Counted from the stretch's first letter, positions 17,920-27,528 are shown. The stretch: DNA of 64,000 nt from UBA5018 sp044375975 (GCA_044375975.1 JBILLQ010000007.1:1-64000); one strand, 5' to 3'. The notes: a model not told the origin generated them from the sequence alone. Numbers and translations: made by a program.

Positions 17920-18603
17920 ATGGAGTTGCATGCCGATCTCAGCCAGCGCGTGGTGCTAGACACCGCCACCCTGACCTGGTCCCCATCGCCGCTAGCGGGC
18001 GTGGAGCGGCGCATGCTCGATCGCCTCGGCGGTGAAGTGGCCCGCGCCAGCTCGATCGTGCGCTATGCCCCCGGCAGCCGCTTCGATCGGCACTGCCATG
18101 GTGGTGGCGAAGAAATCCTGGTGCTCACGGGCACCTTTTCCGATGAACAGGGCGACTATCCAGCGGGCAGCTACCTACGCAACCCAGTCGGTTCCCAACA
18201 TGCGCCGTTTAGCAACGAAGGCTGCACGATCCTGGTGAAGCTGCATCAGATGCACCCAGCTGATCAGCGGCGCCTGGTGATCGACACCCGCCATGCCGAT
18301 TGGTTGCCGGGTTTGGTGCCTGGCCTGCAGGTGCTGCCGTTACATAGCTTTGGTTCGGAGCAGGTGGCCCTGGTGCGCTGGCAGCCCGGCACCGTTTTTT
18401 CAGCTCATCGCCACGCTGGTGGAGAAGAAATCTTGGTGCTTGATGGGCTGATTCAGGATGAACTGGGCAGCTATCCAGAGGGCAGCTGGCTGCGCAATCC
18501 CCCCGGCAGTGTTCACCGCCCCTGGAGCGACACAGGCTGCACGATCTGGGTAAAGACCGGACATTTGCCGGCTACTCAAGGTCCGGATGGCTCAGAAATG
18601 TGA
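17920..18603 (+). CDS. ChrR-like bicupin protein
   Basis: 227 residues made of two cupin domains, each with the GGGEEILVLxGxFxDExGxYPxGSYLRNPxGS core typical of the ChrR C-terminal cupin (first about 45-120, second about 145-220). Metal-ligand His and Glu residues are present in both (HCHGGGEE and HRHAGGEE). In ChrR this domain senses singlet oxygen as part of an anti-sigma factor. The zinc-binding anti-sigma domain is missing here, so it is a stand-alone cupin, possibly an oxygenase or stress sensor. The ATG at 17920 follows AGGATCAG and removes a cysteine-rich leader that looks non-coding. Confidence 0.82.
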   Translation: MELHADLSQRVVLDTATLTWSPSPLAGVERRMLDRLGGEVARASSIVRYAPGSRFDRHCHGGGEEILVLTGTFSDEQGDYPAGSYLRNPVGSQHAPFSNEGCTILVKLHQMHPADQRRLVIDTRHADWLPGLVPGLQVLPLHSFGSEQVALVRWQPGTVFSAHRHAGGEEILVLDGLIQDELGSYPEGSWLRNPPGSVHRPWSDTGCTIWVKTGHLPATQGPDGSEM

Positions 18604-18671
18604 GCCTGGGGATAGGTAGATTATAATTTCACAGCCAGCAATTGCACAGCTAGTAATTATGCAATTGGCAA

Positions 18672-20099
18672 TTATTTAGGGCTTCCCTGATCCACGGCAG
18701 TGAACTGTTGCTCCAGCAGCGGCAGCAGCCGTTCCAGGGCCACCCCGCGACTGGCTTTTAGCAATAGGCAATCGCCCGGCTGCAGCCACTGCTCCAGCGG
18801 CGGCGCGGCCTGCTCGGGGCTGGCCACACCCACCAGGCGCGGCAGGCCGGCGGCGGCTGCCAGCATCGCTTCTCCTTCTGCACCCTCGGCCACCACCACC
18901 AGGCCGTCGAGGCCTAGCTCGGCGGCGCGGCTGCCCACCTGGCGATGCAACTCCAGGCTCTGGTCGCCCAATTCGAGCATCTTGCCCAACACGGCAAAGC
19001 GGCGCCCCGGCTGGCTATTTAGTAACTCCAGCGCCGCCAGCACCGCCTCTGGCGAGGCGTTATAGGTTTCATCCAGCACGGTGATGCCAGCGATCAGGAG
19101 CCGCTGGTGGCGGCCGTCGGGTACATCTACCTGCAGGGCGGTGAGCAGCTCCGGCGGCACCCCCAGCAGCTCGGCGACGGCCAGGGCCAGCAGCAGGTTG
19201 CGGGCGTTGTGACGCCCCGGCAGCGGCAGCGCCAGCGATAACTGCCCCAGCCGCAGGCTTGAATCGGCCTCCAGGTATTCACCCAGCAGATCGGCATGGG
19301 CGCTGCCGGCTTCATCGGCGAGGGCGATGCGCACCACCCGGCCAGTCCACACCCGCGCCAGAGCCGCCTCCAGCAGCGGATCCCCCGCTGGGATCACCAC
19401 CGCTCCATCGGGGTGCAGTTGGGCGGTGATTTCACATTTGGCCTGGGCGATCGCCTCGCGACTGCCCAACCGGCCGATGTGGGCGGTGCCGATATTGGTG
19501 ATCACCGCCAGATCGGGTTCGGCGCAGCGGCTGAGGCGCTCGATTTCCCCCAACCCCCGCATACCCATCTCCACCACCACCGCCCGGTGATCAGCGCTGC
19601 TGCTGAGCAGGGTGAGCGGTACGCCGATGTCGTTGTTTTGATTGCCGCTGGAGGCCTGAATCGGCCCCAGGGGGGCCAGAGCCGCCTGAATCAATTGGCG
19701 GGTGGTGGTCTTGCCGGCGGAGCCGGTCACCGCCACCACCTGCAAGGCCAACTGGCGGCGCCAGCAGGTGGCCAGCTGTTGGTAGGCCAGCTGGCTGTCC
19801 TCCACCCACCAGAGGTGGCAGCCGGCGGCGCTGGCCTGGGCCCGCAATTGCTCGGCTGCTGTTGGGGTCAGTCGCTCTGGCTGGGCGATCAGGGCGCGAC
19901 ATCCGGCGGCGATCGCCGCTTCCAGGAAGCCATGGCCATCGAAGCGTTCGCCGATCAGGGGCACATAGAGGTCGCCGGCCTGTAGCTGGCGGCTATCGGT
20001 GCAAATTTGCCTGAGCCGTAGCTCGGCCTGATCGGGATCGAGGGCACCGCTGGCCGGTGCACCCCATAGCTGCTGAAGGGCGCCCAATTGCAGCGTCAT
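18672..20099 (-). CDS. murF: UDP-N-acetylmuramoyl-tripeptide--D-alanyl-D-alanine ligase
   Basis: 475 residues. Mur-ligase three-domain layout: N-terminal UDP-binding domain, central ATPase with GSAGKTTT at 126-133 and NxxNDIGVPLTLL after it, and the C-terminal domain with YNASPEA and GRRFAVLGKMLELG. It adds D-Ala-D-Ala to the UDP-MurNAc-tripeptide in the cytoplasm, the last soluble step of peptidoglycan precursor synthesis. It begins 5 bp after the stop of the upstream membrane-anchored protein, so the two are probably co-transcribed. Confidence 0.95.
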   Translation of the reverse strand: MTLQLGALQQLWGAPASGALDPDQAELRLRQICTDSRQLQAGDLYVPLIGERFDGHGFLEAAIAAGCRALIAQPERLTPTAAEQLRAQASAAGCHLWWVEDSQLAYQQLATCWRRQLALQVVAVTGSAGKTTTRQLIQAALAPLGPIQASSGNQNNDIGVPLTLLSSSADHRAVVVEMGMRGLGEIERLSRCAEPDLAVITNIGTAHIGRLGSREAIAQAKCEITAQLHPDGAVVIPAGDPLLEAALARVWTGRVVRIALADEAGSAHADLLGEYLEADSSLRLGQLSLALPLPGRHNARNLLLALAVAELLGVPPELLTALQVDVPDGRHQRLLIAGITVLDETYNASPEAVLAALELLNSQPGRRFAVLGKMLELGDQSLELHRQVGSRAAELGLDGLVVVAEGAEGEAMLAAAAGLPRLVGVASPEQAAPPLEQWLQPGDCLLLKASRGVALERLLPLLEQQFTAVDQGSPK

Positions 20100-20104
20100 T
20101 AGCG

Positions 20105-20986
20105 CTAATCACCGGCATCGAGGAGGATCATGCCGGAGCCAACCCGCGCTTGACGGGCCAGCAGCCGGCCGAGGCCATCCCGCAGTTGCAGCTGCTCGTA
20201 GCCCAGCTCCTGGCTGCGCTGCCACCAGCGCTCCGCCTGGACCTGGCGGCGTTGGCGCGAGAGCCGGCCATAGCCCTCTGCCATTTGCAACCGCAACAGG
20301 CCGCCATCGCCATCTGCCTGGGCAGCGGCGATCAGCTGGCCGGGGTCCTGCTGGGCAAAGCCAGCCAGCAACTGCATTTCCGCCTCCGCCGCAGCTGCCG
20401 CGGCTGTTGCCGCTGCACCTTCTGCTTCTGCTTCTGCTTCCGCTGCGGCTGCATCTGGCGAGCGAGAAGCTGCCCCCTCAGCGCCTGCCGCAGCGGCTTT
20501 TGGCGAGTCCATCTCTGCCGAGGAGGTGCCGCTAGAAACAGACCCGGAATCATCTCTAGATGCCGTCTTTGATCCAGCTCCTGATGTAGCTTCTGCTCCA
20601 GCTTCGGGGAAACCAGGTTCGAGATAAGTTGACTTGGCAGAACCGGATTCAATGGAATCGGCTGTAAACGAGCTAACCCGGGGCGGCGGTGTGGGGCGGT
20701 GGGGCAGCAGCCTGGCCAATTGCCATGGCAACAAAATCATCAATATCAGGCCGCAGCTGAGTAGCAGTGGCCAGTAGAGGGGCGCCAGATCCCTTGGCCA
20801 GAAGCCAGGCCTGGCCAGATCTCCCTGCCAATTGCGACGCCACAACTCCTGCAACCGCAGCTGCAGGCTGGCCACCACCGCCCGCAGATCCTCTCCCAGC
20901 CGGGAGGAGGGATCCTGATAGGGCGCCGGTAGCGGAGCCCCGGACCGCTCAGGGCCGTAGCCAAGCCGGGGAGGGTCTGCCGCCAT
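20105..20986 (-). CDS. Single-pass membrane protein with Ala/Glu-rich region, upstream of murF
   Basis: 293 residues, not assigned to a named family. One membrane helix at about 69-90 (LYWPLLLSCGLILMILLPWQ), then a Ser/Ala/Glu-rich low-complexity stretch (about 105-205) and a more ordered C-terminal part with helical repeats (LLAGFAQQDPGQLIAAAQAD and QAERWWQRSQELGYEQLQLR) resembling degenerate Sel1/TPR helices. The close coupling to murF suggests a role at the cell envelope. The alanine-rich part is likely linker. Confidence 0.7.
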   Translation of the reverse strand: MAADPPRLGYGPERSGAPLPAPYQDPSSRLGEDLRAVVASLQLRLQELWRRNWQGDLARPGFWPRDLAPLYWPLLLSCGLILMILLPWQLARLLPHRPTPPPRVSSFTADSIESGSAKSTYLEPGFPEAGAEATSGAGSKTASRDDSGSVSSGTSSAEMDSPKAAAAGAEGAASRSPDAAAAEAEAEAEGAAATAAAAAAEAEMQLLAGFAQQDPGQLIAAAQADGDGGLLRLQMAEGYGRLSRQRRQVQAERWWQRSQELGYEQLQLRDGLGRLLARQARVGSGMILLDAGD

Positions 20987-21004
20987 CTTGCTCAGGCTTA
21001 TTCG

Positions 21005-21100
21005 TCGATTCAGGCTTGAGAAGCCTTGTAGGTTTGGATAGCTGTTCGCGTTTGGTTGGCAATTTCGGCTTGGTTAGCAATTGCGGCTTGGCTGTTCATT
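21005..21100 (+). repeat. 18-bp degenerate tandem repeat downstream of glgA
   Basis: Imperfect units of the type GGTTAGCAATTGCGGCTT run through the spacer between glgA and the murF-linked gene. On the minus strand they would encode an (A/T)xIANQA pattern, similar in style to the repeat tail of the muramidase gene at 45.7 kb. Confidence 0.6.
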
Positions 21101-21167
21101 AAGGGCAGCTCTAAAAATCGCCCCCTGGCCTCGCAGCCGCTGGAAAACCTTTGCTGTCGATGCCCTT

Positions 21168-22661
21168 TTAGGTTTGGTTGCGCGGTCTCCATAGGCTGGA
21201 CAGTCCGCGCCGGCTGGGGTCGGCATCTTGGCCCTGGGAGAAGCGCTGCACGTCGGCCGCTTCAGGGGTGGGTTCTTTCACACCACAGACATCGCGATAC
21301 ATCTCGTCATAGGCCAGGGCGGAACGGCCCCAGCTGAAATCGACGGACATGGCGCGCTGCTGCAGCTGGGCCCAGCTGATTGGATTGCGATAGGCCTCCC
21401 AGGAGCGCACGATTGTGGTGTAGAAATCGATCGGCTCATAGCGATCAAAGCCATAGCCACATCCGCTACCTTTGCCCCCTTCCGCCGCTGGATCATTGGG
21501 CGGCACCGTATCCACCAAGCCACCCACCATACGCACCACCGGAATTGAGCCGTAGCGCATGGCCAGCATCTGACTAATGCCACAGGGCTCAAAGCGGCTG
21601 GGCATTAAGAAGGCATCACTGCCGGCGTAGATAAGCCGTGATAGGGCATCGTCATAGGTGAGGAAGACAGCGAAGCGGCCGGGATGGCGAGCCGCCATCT
21701 GCCAGAGCCCCGATTCGTAGGTGCGATCTCCAGTGCCTAGCACCACAATCTGGCTGTCGGTATAGGCCAAAACCCGATCGGCCACCTGTAGCAGCAGATC
21801 CACACCCTTTTGATCCACCAGCCGACTGACCATGCCCATGAGATAGGTTTTGGGCTTTACCTCTAACCCCATCCGCTCCTGTAAAGCTCGCTTGTTGATC
21901 GCCCGTGGAGCCAGGTCGGTGGCCGAAAACTTGGCGGGCAGGGTGATATCGGTGGCCGGGTTCCAGGCCTCCGTATCAATACCATTAATGATACCCCGCA
22001 ACTTGCCGCCAATAAAATTAAGCAATCCATCCAGTCCTTCGCCATATTCCCTAGTGCGGATCTCTGCGGCGTAGGTTGGAGAAACGGCATTCACTCGATC
22101 GGCATAGAGCAGTGCCGCCGCCATGGTGTGGTCCCCTTGCATGTACCAGGGGCACCAGGTCATCCGATCCAGCTTCCAGCGCCAGGGGCCCTGGTACTTG
22201 AGGTTGTGAATCGTGAAAACTGTGCTGATCTCCGGATCTTGATGCATCCACACTGGAATCATGCCGGTGTGCCAGTCATGGCAATGCAGCACCTGGGGCT
22301 TCCAGTGGTTCCAGGCAAATTCGGCCACGGCACTGGCGAAGAAGGTGAAGCGCCAGTCCTCGTCTTCGCCACCGTAGATGCGTTCGCCATCGAAGGCCGG
22401 ATGGCCCACCAGATAGAGGGGTAGCCCCGTCTCTGGCTGGCTGATTTCAAAGATGGCGAAATCGTTGCCCATCGTCTGGCCGCGCCAGATGGGCTCTGAG
22501 GGAATCTGCTGCCGACTCCAGAGCCTGCCGTAGCCGGGCATGATCACGCGCACGTCGTGACCAAGGGCGGCCAAGGCCGGAGGCAGGGAACCCACCACAT
22601 CGCCCATGCCGCCCACCTTGACCAGCGGCGCGCATTCCGCCGCAGCAAAGAGAATGCGCAT
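21168..22661 (-). CDS. glgA: Glycogen synthase (ADP-glucose)
   Basis: 497 residues from MRILFAAAECAPLVKVGGMG; the KVGGMGDVVGSLP motif near the N-terminus is the ADP-glucose site of GT5 enzymes. Further family marks: the HDWHTGMIPV segment, and the EPCGISQMLAMRYGSIPVVR loop with the catalytic Glu. It extends alpha-1,4-glucan chains from ADP-glucose in the cytoplasm, the storage route for fixed carbon. A start 24 bp upstream would add eight residues of no conserved character. Upstream lies the L,D-transpeptidase gene in the same orientation. Confidence 0.95.
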   Translation of the reverse strand: MRILFAAAECAPLVKVGGMGDVVGSLPPALAALGHDVRVIMPGYGRLWSRQQIPSEPIWRGQTMGNDFAIFEISQPETGLPLYLVGHPAFDGERIYGGEDEDWRFTFFASAVAEFAWNHWKPQVLHCHDWHTGMIPVWMHQDPEISTVFTIHNLKYQGPWRWKLDRMTWCPWYMQGDHTMAAALLYADRVNAVSPTYAAEIRTREYGEGLDGLLNFIGGKLRGIINGIDTEAWNPATDITLPAKFSATDLAPRAINKRALQERMGLEVKPKTYLMGMVSRLVDQKGVDLLLQVADRVLAYTDSQIVVLGTGDRTYESGLWQMAARHPGRFAVFLTYDDALSRLIYAGSDAFLMPSRFEPCGISQMLAMRYGSIPVVRMVGGLVDTVPPNDPAAEGGKGSGCGYGFDRYEPIDFYTTIVRSWEAYRNPISWAQLQQRAMSVDFSWGRSALAYDEMYRDVCGVKEPTPEAADVQRFSQGQDADPSRRGLSSLWRPRNQT

Positions 22662-22726
22662 GTCAGAAGGGAAATCTGGGCGCAACTTTACGGGTGGTCC
22701 GCGACCGGTCTGCCCCAGCCGCCTTT

Positions 22727-23614
22727 TCAGGGCAAAACGATCACCGGCGTGCCCATGCTCACCAGCTCAAACAGCTCGCGCACCTGCTCGTCGTAGAGCC
22801 GCACACAGCCGTGGGAAACCGCCTGGCCAACGCTGCGGCGGTTCGGGGTGCCATGGAAGCCCATGGTGGCGCAACCCTTTACGGTCAGCCCCGATCGACC
22901 GTTGAAGCCGCGGCGGCCCCCGCAGTCTCGGTGGAAGCCGATCCAGCGGCTGCCGAGCGGATTTTCCGGACCTGCTGACACCAGCTGGCCCGTGGCGGGA
23001 TGCTTCCAAACGGGATTGATCACCCGTTCGATTACCTCAAACTGCCCCACCGGCGTCTCCCAGCCCGGCCTGCCTACCGCCACCGAAAAGCGGCGCAGCT
23101 CTTGGCCGCTGTCGATCACCAGCAACAGGCGCCGCCGCCGGTCCAACACCAGCTCCCGCCCCCGGACGCTCCCATGGCCAGGTTTGCCATCTTCCTGGCT
23201 TTGGGAGTCGCCCACCAGGGACTTGAGATCCCTAGGGCTGGGGCCGGCGATCTGCTGGGCCTGCATGGGCTCCAGGGGGCCGCTGAGCAGGCCGCTCAGC
23301 AGACCGGTGGCAGCCAGGGCCAAGGCCAGGCCGAGCCTGAGGGGCCAGGGCCTCTGCCGATCGCTTTTCAGGTTGGCAGCGGCAAGCGGCGGTGGCGGCA
23401 GGGGGGACACCAGAGGTGTTGGCAGTGGTGGCGACAGGGGAGTTGCCGGCAGCGGAGATGCCGGCAGAGGGGACACCAGGGTTGGCGTCAGCTGTGTTGG
23501 TGGCAGCGGGGTTGGTGGCAGCGGGGTTGGTGGCAGCGGAGTTGGCCGCAGAGACTTTGGCGATGAACCTCGACTGGGACAGGAATCGTCGGCAAAGAAA
23601 ATCTGAACTTTCAT
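22727..23614 (-). CDS. L,D-transpeptidase (YkuD domain) with proline-rich N-terminus
   Basis: 295 residues. C-terminal YkuD domain (about 150-295) with the catalytic motif HGTPNRRSVGQAVSHGCVRL near residue 255-275, where Cys is the nucleophile. Before it: a Pro/Leu repeat region (PTPLPP units, about 22-75) and a membrane or signal helix (LRLGLALALAATGLLSGLL). The enzyme would cross-link peptidoglycan or attach proteins to it in the periplasm. The Pro repeats come from a 15-bp DNA repeat and put the signal helix unusually far from the N-terminus; the true start may be nearer the helix. Confidence 0.88.
   Translation of the reverse strand: MKVQIFFADDSCPSRGSSPKSLRPTPLPPTPLPPTPLPPTQLTPTLVSPLPASPLPATPLSPPLPTPLVSPLPPPPLAAANLKSDRQRPWPLRLGLALALAATGLLSGLLSGPLEPMQAQQIAGPSPRDLKSLVGDSQSQEDGKPGHGSVRGRELVLDRRRRLLLVIDSGQELRRFSVAVGRPGWETPVGQFEVIERVINPVWKHPATGQLVSAGPENPLGSRWIGFHRDCGGRRGFNGRSGLTVKGCATMGFHGTPNRRSVGQAVSHGCVRLYDEQVRELFELVSMGTPVIVLP
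23496..23552 (-). repeat. 15-bp in-frame tandem repeat in the transpeptidase gene
   Basis: Units of GTTGGTGGCAGCGGG on the plus strand encode PTPLP on the minus strand. Three near-perfect copies lie within a longer degenerate run (about 23390-23560). Confidence 0.7.
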
Positions 23615-24618
23615 AGTGCGGCGGCAGCACAGCGATGGCGACTGTGCTCAAAGAGAAAGGATCTTTCGAGGAGGGGATTTGCCGTTGTTTAGGTTGATGA
23701 ATTGGTAGATAAAGAAGATAGGCGTGCTGTAGACAGGTTTGCTGCAGCCCTGCCTACTGTGGGAGGTGTAGGAAGTGTAGGAAGGTTTTATACAGGCAGG
23801 CTTGCTGCAGACACGCTTGCTGCAGACAGGTTTAGCGTAGACAGCTCCTGCATTCAACAGGAGCTGCTGAATGCAGGAGCTGCTGAATAGAGGCTTTCTG
23901 AATGCAGAGCTGCTGAATGAGAAGCTGCTGAATGCATGCTGCTGCTGAATGAGGAGCTGATGAATCCGGAGTCGCTGAATGCAGGCTGCTGCTGAATGCA
24001 AACTGCTGATTAAAAAAGTGCTGGATACTGAGCCGTTTAATACAGAGTTACTGGGTGTGGGATTACTGAATGCAGGGTAACTGAACACGGAGACGCTTGA
24101 TGCAAAGTTGCTGAATACAAAAACGCTGAATGCAAAGTTGCTTAATCTAGAGCCACTGAATGCAAGGTTTTCGAATAATTAATTGTTGAATACAGATCTG
24201 CTGAGTGCAAGGCGCTGGATGCGCGGCCGCTGAGCGGTGGGCTGCCCAACGGCGCCTTATAAATTTTAAATCTCACTGGTCCCATGATGCGAATGTCGTG
24301 GCGCGAATCTCGTGGTGCTAATCCCATGGCGCTAAAGGCATCCAGGCGCCTAGTCGCTCCCCCTCTCGCGGCGCTCGTGGCCGATGGGTATTTTTTGAGG
24401 TGCCCCGCCCAGGATTCCTTTGAGGGCTAGGGCAGCTCTGGTGAGCTGGTCCAGGGCTGACCAGTTCCCCAAGTTCTGTCCAGCCCCCCAAGTTGTGCCC
24501 AGCTCTGCCAGTTGTGACCAGCTTCCCCACTGCTGACCCTGCAGCCGCAGGCAGGAGTTGTTTGGGAAGCTCTGGAAAAATCGAGTCACGGCTGGTCAAG
24601 CCTCTACGCAGCGTGGGC
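23615..24618. other. 1-kb spacer made mostly of degenerate repeats
   Basis: No credible gene. The first half holds the CTGCTGAATGCAG-type array (23740-24200); the second half (about 24430-24550) holds another degenerate series of CCCAAGTTGTGACCAGC-like units. Frames that look open here are repeat-derived. Confidence 0.6.
23740..24200 (+). repeat. Long degenerate array of 12-18-bp CTGCTGAATGCAG units
   Basis: More than 20 imperfect units of the form GAGCTGCTGAATGCA follow one another with variable length, becoming less regular toward 24200. An inverted pair (GCTCCTGCATTCAACAGGAGC) lies near 23848. Translations in any frame are repetitive and do not resemble a protein. Confidence 0.7.
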
Positions 24619-25482
24619 TCAAGGCAGCCAGTCGGCGTCGGCAAAGTTTGGTGGTCGCTTTTCCAGGAAGGCATTGCGACCTTCTTGGCCCTCGGCGGTT
24701 CGGTAAAAGAGGTGCGTGGCCTGGCCGGCCAACTCCTGCAGCCCCGCCATGCCGTCGGTTTCGGCATTGAAGGCGGCCTTGAGGCAGCGGATCGCTGTGG
24801 GACTGTGCCCCATCACCTCCCGGCCCCAGCGCACCCCCTCCGCCTGCAGTTGGGCCAGGGGCACCACCGCGTTCACCAGCCCCATCTCCAGCGCCTCCGA
24901 AGCGCCGTACTGGCGGCAGAGGAACCAGATTTCCCTGGCCTTGCGCTGGCCCACCACCCGGGCCAGGTAGCTGGCGCCAAAGCCGCCATCAAAACTGCCC
25001 ACCCTGGGCCCCGTCTGCCCGAAGCGGGCGTTTTCCGCCGCCAGCGAAAGGTCACACAGCAGATGCAGCACCTGGCCGCCGCCGATGGCGTAGCCCGCCA
25101 CCAGGGCGATCACCACCTTGGGCAGGCTGCGAATCAACCGCTGCAGGTCGAGCACGTTCAGGCGCGGTACACCCTGCTCGTCGAGATAGCCGCCATCGCC
25201 GCGCACGCTTTGGTCACCGCCGGCGCAGAAGGCCCAGCCCCCGTCGTCGGCGGGCCCAGCTCCGGTGAACAGCACCACGCCGACGCGGGGGTCCTCCCGC
25301 ACCCGGGTGAAGGCATCGCAGAGTTCGATCACCGTGCGCGGCCGGAAGGCATTGCGGCAGCGGGGGCGGTTGATCGTGATCCGGGCGATGCCCTCGTCGC
25401 TGCCCTCATAAATGATGTCCTCGTAGCTACCCAGCTGCCGCCACTGCAGCGGTGGATCGGCTGGGGAGAAGACCTCTATCAC
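24619..25482 (-). CDS. menB: 1,4-dihydroxy-2-naphthoyl-CoA synthase
   Basis: 287 residues, crotonase fold. Family marks: RCRNAFRPRT, CAGGDQSVRG (oxyanion hole), GYAIGGGQVLHLLCDLSLAAENARFGQTGPRVGSFD, and the C-terminal RPPNF(A)DADWLP end. It closes the second ring of the naphthoate in phylloquinone (vitamin K1) synthesis, needed for photosystem I. It lies 123 bp downstream of menD on the same strand, so the two form a pathway pair. Confidence 0.96.
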   Translation of the reverse strand: MIEVFSPADPPLQWRQLGSYEDIIYEGSDEGIARITINRPRCRNAFRPRTVIELCDAFTRVREDPRVGVVLFTGAGPADDGGWAFCAGGDQSVRGDGGYLDEQGVPRLNVLDLQRLIRSLPKVVIALVAGYAIGGGQVLHLLCDLSLAAENARFGQTGPRVGSFDGGFGASYLARVVGQRKAREIWFLCRQYGASEALEMGLVNAVVPLAQLQAEGVRWGREVMGHSPTAIRCLKAAFNAETDGMAGLQELAGQATHLFYRTAEGQEGRNAFLEKRPPNFADADWLP

Positions 25483-25605
25483 GGCCGCTGCGGCATCACA
25501 GGCGCCATTCTGCGCAGCGCCCGTCGCGGCTCCTCCACCAGCTCCACTGATGGTTCCTGGCCTGCTTTGGCGCTGCTGCCAGGCCAGCTCCCAAGGCTGC
25601 TGTTC

Positions 25606-27528
25606 TCAATGCTGGCCTTGACGCAGCCGCTGGCGCAGCAGGGCATCCTGGCGGCGGTCGGTGACCAGCCTCAACAGGGCCAGGGGCCGCTGTAACGCCC
25701 AGCTCAAATCCCGCTCCAGCTCCTCCCAGCCGCCACACAGGCGCCCCGGCACCCCATGGACGTCCGCCAGGGCCAGCGGATCGACGGGTTGGGGCATGGC
25801 AAACAGCCGTTCAAAATCCATCACCGCCGCTGGATCGGGCCGAATCGGCAGCTGTTCAAAAATGCCGCCGCCGCCGTTGTCGAGCACCAGGATCGTCAGC
25901 TGACCGGTCAATTGGCTGCGCCACAGCCAGCCGTTGGCGTCGTGCAGCAGGGCCAGGTCGCCGCTGATCAGCACGGCCCTGCCGCAGGCCTGGGCCACCC
26001 CGCAGGCCAGCGACAGGGTGCCATCGATGCCAGAGGCGCCCCGAAAGGCCAGCACCGGTCGGGGCGGACCATCACCCACCGCAAAGCTCTCCCAATCCCG
26101 CACTGGCGAACTGTTGGCCAGCACCAAGGGCACACCAGCGGGCAATAGCCGGCTCAGCTGGCGGGCAAGGGCCGGTTCGCACAGATCAGCCATGGCTGTT
26201 TCCCTGACAGCTCTGCCCCTGATAGCTGTTCCAGGGGAAGCTGCGATCCCAGCTGCGGCCAAAGGAGTCGCCAGCTGGCTGTCTAGCCAAGCCTGCATGG
26301 CCTGCTCCGCCCCCTGCCAGCGCTGGGCCAGGGCCAGGTTGGCGGCCTGGGGCTGATCCCCCTGCCAGGTTTGCGGCAGGGCTGCCCACCAGGGCGCCAG
26401 GCCGCTGCAGCAGCGCTGCTGGGCAGTGCCCAGGGCATCGAGATTGCGCGGGTCGGCCTCGCTGATCAGGGCCTGCGGACCGCTGAAACTGGCTAGCCAC
26501 TGCTGCAGTCTGCGGCTGGCCGGCACGGGACCCAGCCGCAGCACCTGCTCAGGCTGCCACTCGGGTTTGGGGGCGGCCAGAAGTAGGTCATAGCCGGCCA
26601 CCAGGTTTAGATCCGCCATGCCCCGCAAGCCGCTGAGGGCATCGGCCAGCAGCGGCCAGCCGGTGCGTTGCTGCAATTGCCGCAGGGCCGTTAGATGGGC
26701 GCCCCAGGTTTGGGGTCTGCCGCGCCAAGGCCCAGCGACGATCAGGCCGGGTCGATCGGGATCGAGCCCCAGCGACGCTCCAGCGCCCTGCCAGCCCTGG
26801 GGGGCCGCCTCGGGGCTGCCAGGGGCCGCTTGGCTGGATTGATCCGCCGGCAGGGCATGGGCGGGCCAGGCCCTGGCCACCGCCAGCAGCGCGGCGTAGC
26901 CGGCATGGAGGGGCTCATCAATGGCAAGGTTTAGCTGCACCGCCCCAGGCGCTGCCCATGAATGCGTTGCCTGTTCGGGCGTTGCCTGTTCGGGCCTTGC
27001 TTGGGCCGCTGCCTGGGCCAAGGTTGGCTGATCTGGCCCCAGGCAGTGCCGGAAGGCGGTGGCGGCCAGCTCATCCAGTTCGGCCGCGGCCATGGCGTGC
27101 AGGCCGCGTCCATCGCCAAGACCCTGCCAGCGCAGGGAGGCGAGCAGGAAGTCTTCCTGGTTCACGGTTTGGTTGGCGCCGCAACCCTTCAGCCGCGGCG
27201 GCCGATCCGCCGTGAGCAGCAGCAGCGGAATGGCGCCGTAATCCGCCTCCACCACGGCCGGCAGCAGGTTGGCCACCGCAGTGCCCGAGGTGGTGATCAC
27301 GGCCGCCGGCAGGCCGGTGGCGCGGCCATGGCCGAGGGCAAAAAAAGCGGCGGAGCGCTCATCGATGGCCGTCACCAGGGCCAAGCCGCGCCGCTCCAGC
27401 AGCCCGGCCGCCACCGCCAGGGGCCCGGAGCGGCTGCCGGGGCAGAGCACCAGCTGCTGCAGGCCCCGCCGCATCAGGGCCTGCAGCAGGGTGAGGGCAG
27501 CCTCCAGGTTGGCTTGGGCGCGATCCAA
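25606..27528 (-). CDS. menD: 2-succinyl-5-enolpyruvyl-6-hydroxy-3-cyclohexene-1-carboxylate synthase
   Basis: 640 residues, longer than the usual 550-580. ThDP-enzyme layout: N-terminal PYR domain (CPGSRSGPLAVAA, DERSAAFFALGHGRATG) and C-terminal PP domain (LISGDLALLHDANGWL, VLDNGGGGIFEQLPI). It joins isochorismate and 2-oxoglutarate early in phylloquinone synthesis. The extra length comes partly from inserted low-complexity segments, including a PEQATPEQAT stretch near residue 180 built from a 15-bp repeat. Transcribed divergently from lepB. Confidence 0.95.
   Translation of the reverse strand: MDRAQANLEAALTLLQALMRRGLQQLVLCPGSRSGPLAVAAGLLERRGLALVTAIDERSAAFFALGHGRATGLPAAVITTSGTAVANLLPAVVEADYGAIPLLLLTADRPPRLKGCGANQTVNQEDFLLASLRWQGLGDGRGLHAMAAAELDELAATAFRHCLGPDQPTLAQAAAQARPEQATPEQATHSWAAPGAVQLNLAIDEPLHAGYAALLAVARAWPAHALPADQSSQAAPGSPEAAPQGWQGAGASLGLDPDRPGLIVAGPWRGRPQTWGAHLTALRQLQQRTGWPLLADALSGLRGMADLNLVAGYDLLLAAPKPEWQPEQVLRLGPVPASRRLQQWLASFSGPQALISEADPRNLDALGTAQQRCCSGLAPWWAALPQTWQGDQPQAANLALAQRWQGAEQAMQAWLDSQLATPLAAAGIAASPGTAIRGRAVRETAMADLCEPALARQLSRLLPAGVPLVLANSSPVRDWESFAVGDGPPRPVLAFRGASGIDGTLSLACGVAQACGRAVLISGDLALLHDANGWLWRSQLTGQLTILVLDNGGGGIFEQLPIRPDPAAVMDFERLFAMPQPVDPLALADVHGVPGRLCGGWEELERDLSWALQRPLALLRLVTDRRQDALLRQRLRQGQH
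26960..27005 (-). repeat. 15-bp in-frame repeat inside menD
   Basis: Units TTGCCTGTTCGGGCG/C occur twice perfectly and once in shortened form, encoding (R)PEQAT on the minus strand. They lie in a surface-type linker between conserved segments of MenD. Confidence 0.65.

Noticed and set aside
23648..24088. 146-codon frame on the minus strand, Ser/Phe-rich
   Set aside because: Direct translation of the degenerate CTGCTGAATGCA array, without a start region or conserved core.
24493..25695. 400-codon frame on the plus strand
   Set aside because: Antisense to menB, whose protein is fully conserved; no recognisable domain in the plus-strand product.
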